From: Primulina eburnea
Lineage: Eukaryota; Streptophyta; Magnoliopsida; Lamiales; Gesneriaceae
Assembly: GCF_022965805.1 (NCBI RefSeq)
Contig: NC_133117.1
Span: forward strand, 6,782,183-6,846,182
Direction: 5' to 3'
Length of the DNA: 64,000 bases
Shown here: positions 35,089 to 47,761 of the stretch, piece after piece
Layout of the letters: each line of letters opens with the position of its first letter
How positions within the stretch are numbered: position 1 is the stretch's first letter
Program-made: the position numbers and the translations under genes
The notes under the pieces: generated by a model
Told to the model about the DNA's origin: nothing
What the model saw: the letters and a program-made list of their open reading frames with translations, nothing else
Databases searched by the model: none

Positions 35089-37616
35089 GGAACAACATTC
35101 AATTGAGAAATAGACCCAGAATCCATAACAGGTACTATTCTTTATGATTCTATTGCATATGTATTGATATATACTAATGCATTTGTTAAAGAATATCTTT
35201 GATTGAGTTGCATGGAGATATGCTGTATCTGTTGGGTCTAATTGTACTATAGTATTAATTCCCTTACTTGTAAGGAAGCTGTTACTATCAGAGATTTCTG
35301 ATATGTTGTATGCTACAGTAAAATGAGAATGAAATCGAGATAGAGTATAGTGTACTGGTGTTTTATGATTTGAACGCATTATTGATATTTGTATGCTAAA
35401 CCAGTACAGACATATTGTAGAATTTGTTCCAGGAATGGTAAGATTCTGATCAGAGATGACTGATCAGTGGAGATACCACAGTAAGGATTATAGATTTTAA
35501 TTCCTTTGATATTTGTATTGTATATGACTCGATTTATACAGAAAGGAGCAGATTGCATCCTTACGTATTCAGTAGATCCACTGAAATCGAGTTTAGTATT
35601 GACAGATTGGTCAGTATTATACAAGTTGGCTGATGTTTGCCTAGATAAGATTTCAGAATTGTGTTATATCAGAAAGATAAATTTCCGAATTGAATGGAGA
35701 TCAGGTATTGTTTGTATAGTAGATTTAGTACAGAATGGTATTGACTATACCGAATGATACAAAATGAATTGAAAGAATATTTGAAAGATCATATTAAATA
35801 TTCTGAGAATTATGAGTCTTGTATACAGAAATTGTTCAGATATGTATTTTGTTTGAAACAGATTGTATTCAGAATAGATGATATCTGATGCTAGTATACT
35901 GATTGATTTTGAGACGGTTGATATTGTGATCAGTGACTGATCAGATACCGATATCAGAAAGATCAGACAGTCAGAAATGTAAGAATTGTCAGAGATTGAT
36001 ATTATATGAGTTGACAGATTATCTGATATGATTGTGTTTTGAATTGCTTGAGAATTATTGCTTCTAGATCAGTATTTTATACAGATCGTATTGTTTGGGG
36101 AGCATATTATATTTGCAGATGATATATAGCAGTTGATCAAAATGGCATGAAAATCTGATTGATTTGTCAGAATTGATAGTATTGTTAGAACTTACAATCC
36201 TATATATTTACTAGCTTAGTATAGATTATTGTTATTCTGAATCAGTATTGATACAGATTTTATGAACCGTTGAGAGTATATACAGGTCAGCTTGTATCAG
36301 GAATGAATTCGAGAATTTCAGCAGTTCAGAAACGTGATCAGAGTGGTCAGAACAGTATTTCGATAATCAGAGCAGAGTATCGGTCAGAGAAATAGATATG
36401 TGATTTTGTGTTTTGTATTAGACTGGTTGTGTTATGATATCAGAATGTTTCAGAATTGTATAACAGAATTGATATCGATAGTCAGAGCCGAATACCAGGT
36501 AGGTATTTCTTCTTTAATTTATGTTATTAACTGATTTATTTATGTCAATAGTTTGAATCTGAAATCACAGATAGGGTCAGAAATGCACCGTGGTGGATTC
36601 AGTTTTTAGTTTGATGATTGAGAATGTGTTATATTTGAGCAGATAGTTTGATGTAGACAGATTAGATTTGCTATGGCAGAATTTGTATTGAAAAGTTGGC
36701 AGAAATTGTACTGATATGTCTGAATTGCTAACAGAAAAGATAGAAAAATAGAAATCAGAAGATTTATTACAGAATTGTATAGTTCTGAATAGAAATGGGA
36801 ATACATTTCTATGGCTTTCGTAATGAAATTACTGTCATTTTCCTACAGATTATGATATGATATGATTATGATTGATAGATTGTTCAATCTATAAACTATT
36901 AGTTTGTACAAGATAACGTACAAACATGACCAGATGACACAGATTGATGTCAGAGAAATAGTCAGAAAGATCAGAATGTCACAGTAGAATATATTAGATT
37001 GTGATTTGATTGATTTTGTACGTGTGAAAGAATATATCATGAACTCTCTCTTAGATGATTTTACAGATTGACAGACCGTCAGAATGTATAGCCTAGAGAT
37101 TGGAAGACTTTTGTAGAGCTATATAGTGCTGGATGTTAGCACTAATGGATATGACTTAGTATCACTATGTGATAATACCTATCAGCCTACCAGATTGGTA
37201 ATGAGATAGTTACAGTCAGGACAGTATACAGTGGATACTACAGATCTCTTTTCCTTTTGAAGAAAATTCTAAGGAAGGCAAGGATAGTTCAGAATGAACA
37301 GATTCAAGAAACCAACGTCGGATGATGATGATTGGTCTTTAGAGCTAAAGACTGTATAAGTCCTTGATTGGGATAAACAGATTAGAGAACAACTACTGTT
37401 ATTGTTTTGCTATGGACGGTGAGTGGTTTATACAGATGTTGTATAACCAACATGGCAAGATCTGTCAGAAGAATTGGAGAAGTATTATGATATTATACCT
37501 AGGGAATTCGTATTCCAGACTGGAATCAGATATTTGAGTTTTGGTTTAAACTCTGTTATGCGATTCTTCTGAGATCTCTGAATTGATTACTTAGAGTTCG
37601 AGGACGAACTCAGATC
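35089..37616 (+). other. Non-coding 'pol-replacement' segment of element A
   Basis: 2.5 kb with stops in all frames and no enzyme motif, colinear in large part with 29700-31730 of B. Shared blocks include the stretch around GAATACCAGGTAGGTATTTC, TGGCAGAAATTGTACTGATATG and the AGGACGAACTCAGATCTAAG end. Confidence 0.8.
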
Positions 37617-37631
37617 TAAGAGGGGGAGAAA
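37617..37631 (+). promoter_or_regulatory. Polypurine tract of element A
   Basis: TAAGAGGGGGAGAAA directly before the 3' LTR start TGTAAGGCC. Element B has the same tract at 31731-31744. Confidence 0.88.
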
Positions 37632-38035
37632 TGTAAGGCCCGAGAAATTAATCCGGTTAATCTGAAAAGATTTGGAAATGATTATTATAATCTATGGTTG
37701 ATAATTAAGATGATTATAGACGGAACGGATCAGACCGGGAAAGCCGAAAGAAGAAATCTCATTAAGTGGGAAGATTATGCTTGGCGCATATGCACGAAGA
37801 AAATGGCGCATATGCGCGGAAGGTCCAGAAGGATTGGCGCATATGCGCGACTTAAATGGCGCATATGCGCGGGTTAGGCAGAATGATTGGCGCATATGCG
37901 CGACATAAATGGCGCATATGCGCGAGTTGGCAAAATGCTGGTGTGAGCTACTGGCGCATATGCGCGACATTGTTGGCGCATATGCGCGAAACGTGCTGAA
38001 CATGCACGATGCCACTTGCTCTCTTGCATGTCATG

Positions 38036-38127
<92 letters not shown>

Positions 38128-39849
38128 AGCAAAATCCTTCAGAATTCAGAGAGGAAATCGAGAGTTTGGGGGAGAGTTTCAATTCGTGATTTTGGAAATT
38201 AAGTACGAGAGATTCGTCCGTCAGAATTGAAATCCGACTTTGGTACTGTGTTCCTATTAACACAGGCTACAACTGGACGTAAGTTTTATTACGTTTAGAC
38301 ATGATTTGAAATTATGATATTGTCAAAATTGAATATGAATCAGATATGATGTTTTTGCTACAGTAGACAGTATCGAATTGAAGTCAGATTAAAGAACAGA
38401 CCGTTTCTGTAATTGTTATGATTTTTGAAAGATATTGACTGAGATTCTATATCAGAATTGTGTTAATATTCAGAGTATGAATTGTAATTGACACAGATTA
38501 TGGGTTCTAGAATTATATCTGTGATGTTAAGACTGACAGGGTTATTCAGATTGTATTATTAGGCCGTCGAAACATGAGTTGAGTTATATTGATCAGATTC
38601 AGTATTGATTGAGATTGATCCGACTCAGAAAATATTTAGACTGTATTGTGATATCGATGACATGACTTAGATTGTATCTTGTTCAGATATTGATCAGATT
38701 GTATACTGATTTGAGTATTGATCAGAACATGTGGTGTATTGAGTTATTCACTGATACAGTGTATTCGATATTGTCATTTCAGATTTGATATGGACAGAGT
38801 TGAATACAGGTCATCGTCTTCGTCAGACCGGGACGACAAAGGTATAATTCATGTGATATTCGGGAAGAAACAACTCAATTGAGATCACCATTTGAGTTGC
38901 CCAATAAATCACATACTATATTCTTGTTTATAGATTTGTTTATAGAACTTGTATGCAAATCTTGCTATGCTTTGTTTACAGATCATGTTGCATTGCATTA
39001 AGATGATTATGCTTGTTTACAGATTGTGTATTCATGCATTAAGATAGGAAAGTCTGCGAGATCATCCAGACTTCTAGACGTTCGACGATATCACAGCTTA
39101 GGGGAAGATCACCGCCCCTATTGTAGATGCGGATACAGATCAGGCCGAAGTATAGGAATAAGACGTACCGTCACCCCGATTGGAGAGTAGGTGATAGATC
39201 GTCTTATTCACCCCGAGATCCCTAGAGTTATAGATCGAGTCAAGTCTAGACATGATTTGATTAGGACTTCATGCTTATATGGATGTGGCTCCTAGATCAT
39301 GAGACCCATCGTTATTGCTTTCAGTTGTGCTAGCATGTTTTATGATTTAGATTGTTTATATGCATATTTATCTGATTTGAGCTGCATGCTTAATTTCATA
39401 GATTATGAAATATATTGTGTTTATACATGATCGCATGTTTTATGAATTAGTTTGTTTATATACATGCTTACCATGTTTTATACTGGGATTTATTCTCACC
39501 GGAGTTATCCGGCTGGTGTCTTGTTTGTATGTGTGCATGACATCAGGTGAGGCAGGATCGGGGTCAAGAAGATGATGAGAGAAGACGAGTTTAGCGTGGT
39601 GATTCCGGACTTACAGTAGATTGGATTTTACTACTAGAATTTTAGTAGTGAACCTTAGATGAGAATGTTGTACCTTATTGTATTTTAAATACTGAATTGT
39701 ATTTTTTTATACAGACATGTATAGTATTTAGATTCCATTACCTTCCGCATTTACATTTTAAAAAGAAAAATTTTTAGACCCTGTTTATCAGAACTGATAA
39801 TTAAATCCCAACGACGATTAAGAAGATGATTAGCGTCCGGGTCCCTACA
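37632..39849 (+). repeat. 3' LTR of element A
   Basis: 2218 bp. The U3 array has eight palindromes (starts 37784, 37806, 37837, 37859, 37890, 37912, 37954, 37976; spacings 22, 31, 22, 31, 22, 42, 22), one more than the 5' LTR. (TA)n is 86 nt at 38040-38125. Confidence 0.92.
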
Positions 39850-39854
39850 TAAGA

Positions 39855-41029
39855 AATTTTTTATATCGAGCAAGAAATAAAAGATAGAGTTTTTTTTCAT
39901 AAAAAAAACTCTATATTCTTGGAAGATATTTTGGAGGCGGCAAGATAAGATGTTTTCAACAAACACAATCTTCAAAATAAACAATTCACGTGCAAAGGGG
40001 ATATTTTTGACAAGAGAAGAAGATTTTCACAAAAAAAAAAAAAGAAAAAGAAAGGATAACCTACCTAACACACGTAAAAGGAGGGAAGAAAGAATTCTCC
40101 AATAACCAATAAGCACACACGCACAGCAAGAAAAGAAAAACGGGGAAGAGAATTCTCCTCTCCAAAAAATCCCACGTGAAGCACAAGAAACAAGGGGCTC
40201 AAGGATTTCTCTCCAACTCTCTCCACACTTTTAGGCTAAGTTTTATTTCTAATCAGGGGATATTTTTACTATTTCAATTTATCACTGTGAGGCTTTTGTG
40301 ATTTAATTTAATATTTGTGTTTTGTTCAAGTATTTGTTGATTTGTGATTTATTTATATGAAAGTTGTGTGTTGATTAATCTGACAATTTAATTCGATATA
40401 TAATTTTCTACTGTTATCCATGAATTCATTGATCCGTAATTGTCATGAACTATTGGTACATAAGTAGCAATAGATTAGGTGTGTTGTGCTATCATAGCAT
40501 ATTTAATCTAAATAAATCAACGAAACTCAATCTATCGATTGAAGCTATCTCGGTTGTTAGATTTAGAATTAACTGTTTTCACCAAACGAAAATGCTGTTT
40601 TTAATTAATATGGAACGATATCGTGCCCAATTAATTATTGATAAGTTTTGACTGGATGCTGGGTTTGGTCAATTAAATTAGGAAAACACAAGGATTTTAG
40701 CGGCTATCCCTATAATTTTAAGGTTAATTACTTGTAACTGCATGAATAAATAATATGTTAGCCGATGAACAGTGACACAATTGAATAGTGAAAATTCCTT
40801 CTAATCAGTTTGGTAATTTAATTATCGTTTAGATTTATTATTTTTTATTGTTTTCTAATTTTAGTTTTAATATTTTATTAAATTCATATCCAAAAATCCT
40901 CCTTTTTATTTGCACTTTTACTCGAAAGAAATCACCCCCCGCTCCCTGTGGATCGACCCTGCTCACCATTACACTAATTTTATTTAAAGAGTAGGAATTT
41001 AAGTTTGGTGGCACAACGAAAGCACACCA
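39855..41029 (+). repeat. 3' LTR of element E, right part
   Basis: Continuation of the LTR interrupted at 24042, colinear with 16855-18027 and ending in GCACACCA, followed by TSD ACTTG. Confidence 0.88.
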
Positions 41030-41034
41030 ACTTG

Positions 41035-41640
41035 TTTCAAGTTTTGTGGTTTTTCGAAATTATTTATATAATATCTTGATTAAATTGGTTTAGTAAGTGC
41101 AATTGTCTTCATGCAATTGGGGTAATCTGTAATGGATGTAGACTAGATGGAAACAACAGGCGCTATCTCAGCTTGGAGAGTGGTGACATGTTATGAATTT
41201 TTATCCGGTGTTATTTCAAGATGCAAATGAAATACGTTCGTACTTTCAAATGAAACATGCCTCTACCAGTACTGATATATTTTATATCTGTCAATTTTTA
41301 TTTGAAATAGAAGAATTTAATGTATTTTCTTTTTCAAATTTCAGTTTGCAAGATGCATCAAGAACCAATATTACACCCAATGTCAATATGACAAGGTCAG
41401 AAGTGAATGGAGTGAATTTGTTTGCTCCTATGTAGGTGCTTAGATGGATGGTGTATGTTGGGACAAATATTTTGTTTGTCATTGTGGATTTTTGGATATA
41501 CTTTTGATTTTGTGGATACATTTTTTGGGTTACTTGTGGATTGATGAATATGTAATTGTGGATTCGTGGATATTAATCGTTTTTAGATGGATAATTTATG
41601 AGTTTAATTATATTAGTGTATTAAGTCATATATTGTGAAG
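41035..41640 (+). other. CACTA 3' internal region
   Basis: A short open stretch (41193-41435, 80 codons, ending TRSEVNGVNLFAPM) preceded by an acceptor-like TTTCAAATTTCAG could be the last exon of the accessory gene, but I do not recognise it. The rest is AT-rich. Confidence 0.4.
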
Positions 41641-42355
41641 TCTTTTTTTAACAATTACATCATCACAATAAAACATAATTAAATTACTTCGTTGTTATTT
41701 GCAAATTGTGAAGTAACATAAAATTAAATACTTCGTCAATAAGAAATCAGACGAAGTGATATAATTAATTTACTTTAACATTGTTCTGTAAAAACGAAGT
41801 TGTTTTGCGCAATTACTCCACCAAAATACAAATGACTGAAATCTTTCGAACCACTTACTTCGTCACTAAATGTAAATTATGAAGTAACATAATATAAAAT
41901 ACTTCAACAAATAGGATAAATGCTGAAGTTATAGATTATATTTACTTCGACAAATAGGATAAATTGTGAAGTTGTTTGTGTCTATTACCTCATCAAAATA
42001 CATAACTATGAAGTCTTTTAGATGAATTACTTCGTTGATTATTGTAAATAATGGAGTAAAATATTATAAATTACTTCGCTAAATAAAAAGTAAGACGAAG
42101 TTATATATAATATATTACTTCATTATTTACAATAATCGATGAAATAAAACACATTTCTTACTTCGGCACCGGTCCAATTTTGGACCGGTTTTCCTTCGAA
42201 AACCGGCCAAAGACTTTAGTATTTTCAATCATACAACTTCGGTTATTATGCGAAGTAAAAGGTACATCTATTACTTCACGTCCATATACTTCGGCAATTA
42301 ACTACCTTATTACTTCATTGAATACGCGAAGTAAAAAGCGATTTTTCTACTAGTG
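41641..42355 (+). repeat. CACTA subterminal repeats and right TIR
   Basis: About twenty ACTTCG or CGAAGT(A/T) motifs in both orientations, the usual binding-site layout for the CACTA accessory protein. The terminus CTACTAGTG is at 42347-42355. The next three bases (GAT) cannot be checked against a left TSD because the left end is gone. Confidence 0.85.
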
Positions 42356-42475
42356 GATAAATGATGAACGATAAATGATTAATGATGAATGATGAATGAT
42401 GAACGATAAATGATAAACGATGAATGATGAATGATTAATGATTAATGATGAATGATGATTAACGGTGATCTGTTT
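42356..42475 (+). repeat. GATGAAT-type 7-bp tandem repeat
   Basis: About 16 units of (GATGAAT/GATTAAT/GATAAAT/GATGAAC) directly beside the CACTA end, inside a gypsy LTR remnant. Confidence 0.85.
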
Positions 42476-42995
42476 TGACACGTCATGATTTTACACGACA
42501 CGTTTATGTTACATTTTTAAAGTTCATGAAAGGTATGTTGAGTATGGTATTTTTCACTATTGTGTGCTATGTATATGTATTTGCTATTAACGGTGCAGGT
42601 GTGTTGAGTCTTTAGACTCACTAGACGTGTGTGATGTAGGTGAGCTTAATGATGAGGAGACTGGAGGTGCCGAACTTTGAGTAGGCAGACCTGTTGGGTG
42701 GCACGACCCGAGGACCGCATATTTTCCGCATTATAATTTATGAGATTGAGTGGAGATGAATATTTTTCTACGTTGATGATTTTTTAAGATTTGGATTGGT
42801 TCATGTTTACGTATGATTTTGGGATGAGTTTGGTTATTTTAAACTGCACTATTTATACTGCCAAATATTTAAGATCATTTTTAAATGTTATATTTTTCTG
42901 TACAGCGCATGCATGCGAAATGTTTAAATGTTATTTCGAAAATACAAGCTTTAAAAAAAATCCCGCACTTTTAAAATGGGCAGATGTTTCATTGC
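42476..42995 (+). mobile_element. Gypsy LTR remnant, 3' half
   Basis: It contains GAGTCTTTAGACTCACTAGACG (about 42606) and a CACGACCCGAGGACCGCAT block, then ends near CGCACTTTTAAAATGGGCAG. Same family as 44280-44720. Confidence 0.6.
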
Positions 42996-43004
42996 ATGTG
43001 TTGT

Positions 43005-44720
43005 GTCAAAGGCTCGGTTAAGGGGAATAACCATGCATGGCTCGGCTTTGGCTCGACCAAGGCTGGGTTGGGTCTTGTTTGGGTCAGTAGAGGAGTCTTA
43101 GCATGCTAGAACTTGAGCACAATGGCGAGGAAGGAGTCCTAGCCAGAGGCTTATCGCGGGATGCAGTTGTGCGCATGAGCTTGCGGCTCGGCCAGGGTGG
43201 TTAGGGCTGGGCTGGGCTAGGTCTGTAGGGTCCTGATAGGGGGATGGGCTAGGGGTTGATTTGATGGTTAGAGTCTTAGCTGGAATATCGAAGAGTCCTA
43301 GTTGGTTCTACTTCTCGCGCAGCTCGGGTCCTTTGCACCAGGGCTACATCGAGTTAGGGTTGGTCCAGTGGGTCCAATAGGGTCCATAGAGAGTCTGGGA
43401 AGGGCTTGGCTTGGAGTGGCTCGGGCTCGGCTCAAGAAAATTGGGAGATGGTTCGAGGGTTGCTATGATGGTTCAAAATTAGAGTTTAAATCTTGAACCG
43501 TTGGTCCACGGGGGTGGCCCATGGGTCATGAGGGTAGATTAAGTAATTAAAAGCCTATGTTTAAAATTTGGGAATTTTATATTAAAGTTTGAATTAATTC
43601 GAGAATTAAACTCTCTACGAATTAATAAATACGAAATAAATAAATAGCCTCGAATTTAAGCTAAATAAAAATATGAAAAATTATGTTAAACTTAAATAAT
43701 TATTTGGGATGGTCTAGAGTCAACGGAAATAAGAAAAAGTCAAAATCGTGGAATTTTACGTCTAGGAGTAAAACGGTCATTTTACACCTAGAAAATAGTA
43801 AACGTCATGACAGTGTCCGGAATGCTGTAAAATATTGTAATATGATTATTTTAAATGTTTACGGAATTTCATGATGAAATGTTAACGCTAAAAGATATGT
43901 TGCAAGCTTAGTTTAAAAGAAAATTGATTATTATATGCATGAATTTTATAAAGTGATGAAAATACGAAATGTTGAAGGAAGTTAAGATATTGTGACTAAT
44001 ACGATAATACGTAAGGACAAGACTCAGTTGACGGGTGAGAGTGTCGCTGATGTTCTTGTCGCCCAATACTATGGTTACATGAGATGGATCCATCGACTTT
44101 TAATACGAAAGTCACAATTAATAATCTGAATTCAACGAAAAGGAAAACATATACGTATATGGTGATATGGAATATTTTTATGATGATATAAAAATGTTTA
44201 TGTTTACGTATGTTCATGAAATATATATGTTAATTAAAAGTATTTTCACTGTTGCATATTACTTGTTATTAAGATTATGGTTGCTGAGTTTTTAGACTCA
44301 CTAGGTGTGATGGATGCAGGTGAATATGATATTAATGTTGACGGAGGTCTTGATGGTTGATCTGACTGGACTGAAGATGCACATAGCCCGAGGACCAGCG
44401 CTAGTTTTCCGCATTTAGGATTAAAAGTTTATGTTAAAGTTTTTTACGATTTTTATTATGCTTTTGAGTGGTTTTTGAGATGTTGTTAATATTGAATTTA
44501 TTTTAAAATATTGCTAAGTTAGGATTGACAAACGTTTGACGATTTTATGTTTTGGATTCTTGCTTTTGAATTTTCAAATATAGTTGGTTGTTTTATTTTA
44601 AAAATAATGCAAAATATTTTAAGTATATGTATACATCTAACGGTTGAATCATGAGGGGTTTTTTTTTTAAAAAAAATTCTAGTACTTTTTAAGAAACGAG
44701 TAGTAGATGTTTCATTTCTG
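43005..44720 (+). mobile_element. Gypsy LTR remnant, nearly whole
   Basis: A G-rich 5' half (43020-43500; like 2700-3400), a middle matching the inverted-repeat arms (43560-43830) and a 3' half with TTTTTAGACTCACTAGGTG (44291). No internal domains. Exact ends are unclear. It shows what the undamaged order of the LTR pieces at 1406-3697 should be. Confidence 0.6.
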
Positions 44721-44749
44721 ATTGATCATGATTTTACTATTGATATTGT

Positions 44750-46730
44750 TGATAAAATTTTATTTAAATTTATGAAATTTAATCACACTTTACTTTTATA
44801 AATTTATGCGGATGATATCATAATTGGATCAATTATCCCAAATTATTTGAAAAGTTTTTTATGTTAGTACAAGAAAGTCTGAGATGTATATGATAGGTGA
44901 ACCGTCTTGTTTCTTAGATTATAAATGAGACAACTTGATAATGGAACTTTCATTAATCAAACCAAATATATCGAAGCACTTATCAAGAAGTTTGTGATGG
45001 AAAACTGTTCAATGGCTGCCACACCTATGAGTTCTTCAGTCATGTTTGGCAAGGATGAAAGTGGACATGCATTTGGTTGAGCTATCTTTATATAGAGGTT
45101 TGATAAGGTCTCTAATATAATTAACGACAAAATATCATGTTTGTTGTATGTATATGTGATAGCAACACTAAACAATCTTATTATATTCACTACAACAAAA
45201 ATGACTTTCCGCAGCACGCATTGCACGCTGCAAAGGTGCAAGCGGTTAAAAGTTCAAGATTATCCGCGGTGTACATGTGCACGCTGTTCATACTATTATC
45301 AACGGCGTGCATATGTATGCTGTTAATACAACTATCCGCAGCGTGTAATGTACGCCGTTAATAGTGAAAGAAAATAAAAATATTAGCGACTATTTTTGAC
45401 ACAACCGTCGCAAATTGGCGACGGTAAAAAATCGGAAAACTGTCGCTGATTTAGCGACGGTGCTTAAATTTAGCGACGGTTTTATAATTTCGCGACCGTC
45501 GCTAAATTTAGAGTAAAAATAAAAAAATTACTTTTATAATTTCATAAATTTTTATAAAAACTACAATAATAATATTCATTCTCTTAATTAACAATTTAAA
45601 AATTAATCATAAATTGAAACAAAGACACGTATCTAAATCGAAACTAAAATCGTATAAGTAGAGAAAAATTTTAAGTGTTGTGAATTAAAATGAAACGGAA
45701 ATCGGATATAAAAAGAGAATTTGCGATTTTGTAGCGACAATCATTTATAAGACCGTTGCCGATGTACATTTATTAGCGACGGTTGATGAAAACTGTCGCC
45801 AATTTAGAATCAGCGACGGTTTTTACTCCATTAGCGACGGTTGTAAGAACACCGTCGCTAATGTTAAAATTCGTACTCATTTTCCACTGCGTGATAATAA
45901 TATGCATGCCGTAAATAATATTATTGACGGCGTGCGATTAATGTATGTCGTTAATGTCTGAACACAATTTTTTTTAACAAAATATGATTTACTTTTAACA
46001 ACACACATAAAAATGCACGCCGTTAATAGTATTATTAACGGCGTGCATTTATTGTGCGCTGCGGATATTACTATCCGCAGCGTGTTTTTAATGCATGCCG
46101 TCCATAGTAATATCCGCAGCGTGCTTATAATGCACCCCGTTAATTGTATCAAGTTACTATCTGCAGCGTGCTTTTAATGCACGCCGTCCATAGTAATATC
46201 TGCAGCGTCATTTTAATGCACGCCGTTAATAGTGCCGTTAATAGTATCAAGTGCAACACTATTAACAGCGCACATATGGTGCACGCCGTGAAAAGCAGTA
46301 TTTGCAGTGTGCTTTTAATGCACACTGTTGACGACGTCCTGCGGATAATCATTTTTCTTGTAGTGATTCCAGCCAAAATAATTTTAAAACATCTTAAACA
46401 AACTTAAAATGTTGGACTCTATCATCCAAAATATTCCAATTTCAATTTAACCGGGTATTCAGATATTGATTATGCAGATTATAAGATAGTAGGAAAAGCA
46501 TATATGAAATATGTTAGTTATTGGGAGATATATTGATCTCATAGTTTAGTAAAAAACGGACATCCGTAGCCACATCAACAACTGGAAGTGAGTACTTGGC
46601 GGTTGGAAATTATTGTACACAACTATTGTGGATTCAACAACAATTAAAAGATTATGACATTCAAACAGTTGAATCATCTATCTACTATATTTTTACATGG
46701 CTTTAAACAACTGACTGAGGAACAACTTTG
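44750..46730 (+). pseudogene. Ty1/copia RT-RNase H fragment split by a CACTA insertion
   Basis: Before the insertion (44800-45187): RT blocks with YADDIIIGS, a leucine-rich FFLGLQIKQ-like stretch, GTFINQTKYIEALIKKF and ATPMSSSVMFGKDESG. After it (46366-46700): RNase H words YSDIDYADYKIVGKAY, VATSTTGSEYLAVGN and LWIQQQLKDYDI. The order matches SIRE-type copia polyproteins. Many stops and deletions; no LTRs are attached. Confidence 0.8.
45188..46365. mobile_element. Non-autonomous CACTA element, 1178 bp
   Basis: TIRs CACTACAACAAAAATGAC... and ...ATCATTTTTCTTGTAGTG (45188; 46365) with TSD ATT (45185-45187; 46366-46368). No coding capacity. The outer parts (45205-45360, 45880-46345) carry many CCGCAGCGTGC / GCACGCCGTTAATAGT motifs; the centre (45365-45870) carries a different set, TTAGCGACGG/CCGTCGCTAA. 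Confidence 0.92.
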
Positions 46731-47760
46731 TATACGTCTACATGTTTGTGAAATGATAAAAAGAAATAAGGCATATTTGTATTAATAAATTTTGTATGGT
46801 GTTTTTAAATTCAACATGTAATGTTATTTTCTCAAATTATGTAACTTAATTTTCATTAAATTTAATTTCAAAATATCCGAACTAGCCTTACATATTAGTG
46901 TTTTAGTTTATTTTTAACGAATTATTATTTTTATAAAAATATATGTGATAAATCTAAAATACTAATTTCATTGCAAATGTTAAATTAACTATCTATCACT
47001 ATTATTAAGAATATATGTAATAGAGATAAAAATGATGTATTGATCTAGTTTTTTATTTTTGTTTTTACCTCTTTTCGTTTTATAATTTCAAAATATAGTT
47101 TATCTTTCGTTACTTTTTATAATTATAATATGATATCTATTTATTATAATAAATTCAAATTTCAGCAGACTTTCATTAATTTTTACAATTATAATATTAT
47201 CTTTATTTAAATATAAATCAAATCAATTATAAAAAAAATTGTACAATATTGTACGCGGATGCACTAGTATTAATTAAGATTTTGTTATTAATTAAGACTT
47301 TGTATAATATATGAAATTATAATAAGATAAGTGGAAAACATAAATAAAAATAAGTGAATTAACAGTGGGGCTCGTAAAAATTTGTTGGAAAGTTATTGAT
47401 AATAGAGGCAGATTTTTAAAAAGAGTGAAAATTTTAAGTTTTGATATGATAGTGATGTGTCACCACTGCTAATGCTCTCCTCTCGATTAAGTCGATGCTA
47501 CTTAAGGAGGTACTGCTCTCGGTTAAGTCGATGCTACCTAATTATAATTTATGAGGCTTCGTTTAAACAAGTGATTCAAAAGTATTTTTAGTGTTTAATA
47601 AGTAAAAAAATCTAAAGTATGTGTTTGTATAAAATTTTTGTAAAAGATTTTTGAAAAATATTCTTGATAAAGTGTTATCCAAATATTTTTTTTTAAAGAA
47701 CAATTGAGAGAAGCTTTTGATATTTTTAAAATAAAAACATGAGTTAAAAGAAGAGGCAAA
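46731..47760. other. AT-rich sequence without a gene
   Basis: No ORF of note, no family recognised. A 26-28-bp direct duplication (CTCTCGATTAAGTCGATGCTAC) lies at 47476-47540. Confidence 0.5.
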
Positions 47761-47761
47761 A

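Larger units (their letters stand above)
24043..39849 (+). mobile_element. Element A: gag-only Ty3/gypsy LTR retrotransposon
   Basis: TGTAAGGCCCGAG...GGGTCCCTACA with TSD TAAGA (24038-24042; 39850-39854). The 5' LTR is 24043-26213 plus 33780-33839, split by element B; the 3' LTR is 37632-39849. PBS TGGTATCAGAGC at 33845-33856. Gag remnant 34195-35088; no pol; PPT at 37617-37631. Subtracting the 55-bp duplication and the two known length differences (one 22-bp array unit, 22 bp of TA) makes the two LTRs equal within a base, so the reconstruction is sound. Confidence 0.92.
16584..41029 (+). mobile_element. Element E: pol-less Athila-like Ty3/gypsy element with nested insertions
   Basis: Starts TGATAGGCTC, ends ...GCACACCA, TSD ACTTG on both sides (16579-16583; 41030-41034). 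LTRs: 16584-18027 and 23768-24042 plus 39855-41029. The internal region contains no recognisable gag, RT or integrase. A TGGCGCC-type PBS, the phrase GGGAGGCAACCCAA near 18960 and the A-rich tail preceding a GACAAGCATGG block near 23742 are features I associate with Athila-type elements. It is probably a large deletion derivative. Solo LTR F sits in its internal region and element A in its 3' LTR. Confidence 0.85.
3698..42355 (+). mobile_element. 5'-truncated autonomous-type CACTA (En/Spm) transposon hosting nested insertions
   Basis: The left part encodes TNP2-type transposase and an En/Spm accessory domain. The right end is a CACTA terminus: the plus strand ends TTTTTCTACTAGTG, whose reverse complement begins CACTAGTAGAAAAA. 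The last 700 bp carry about twenty ACTTCG/CGAAGT subterminal motifs. The 5' TIR, 5' subterminal repeats and first exons are missing; the frame is entered directly from gypsy LTR sequence at 3697. Without the nested elements (7364-15829 and 16584-41034) about 5.7 kb remains. It cannot move as it stands. Confidence 0.85.

Noticed and set aside
47476..47540. CTCTCGATTAAGTCGATGCTAC duplication as a regulatory element
   Set aside because: Only two copies, no nearby gene start in the right orientation; treated as a minor duplication.
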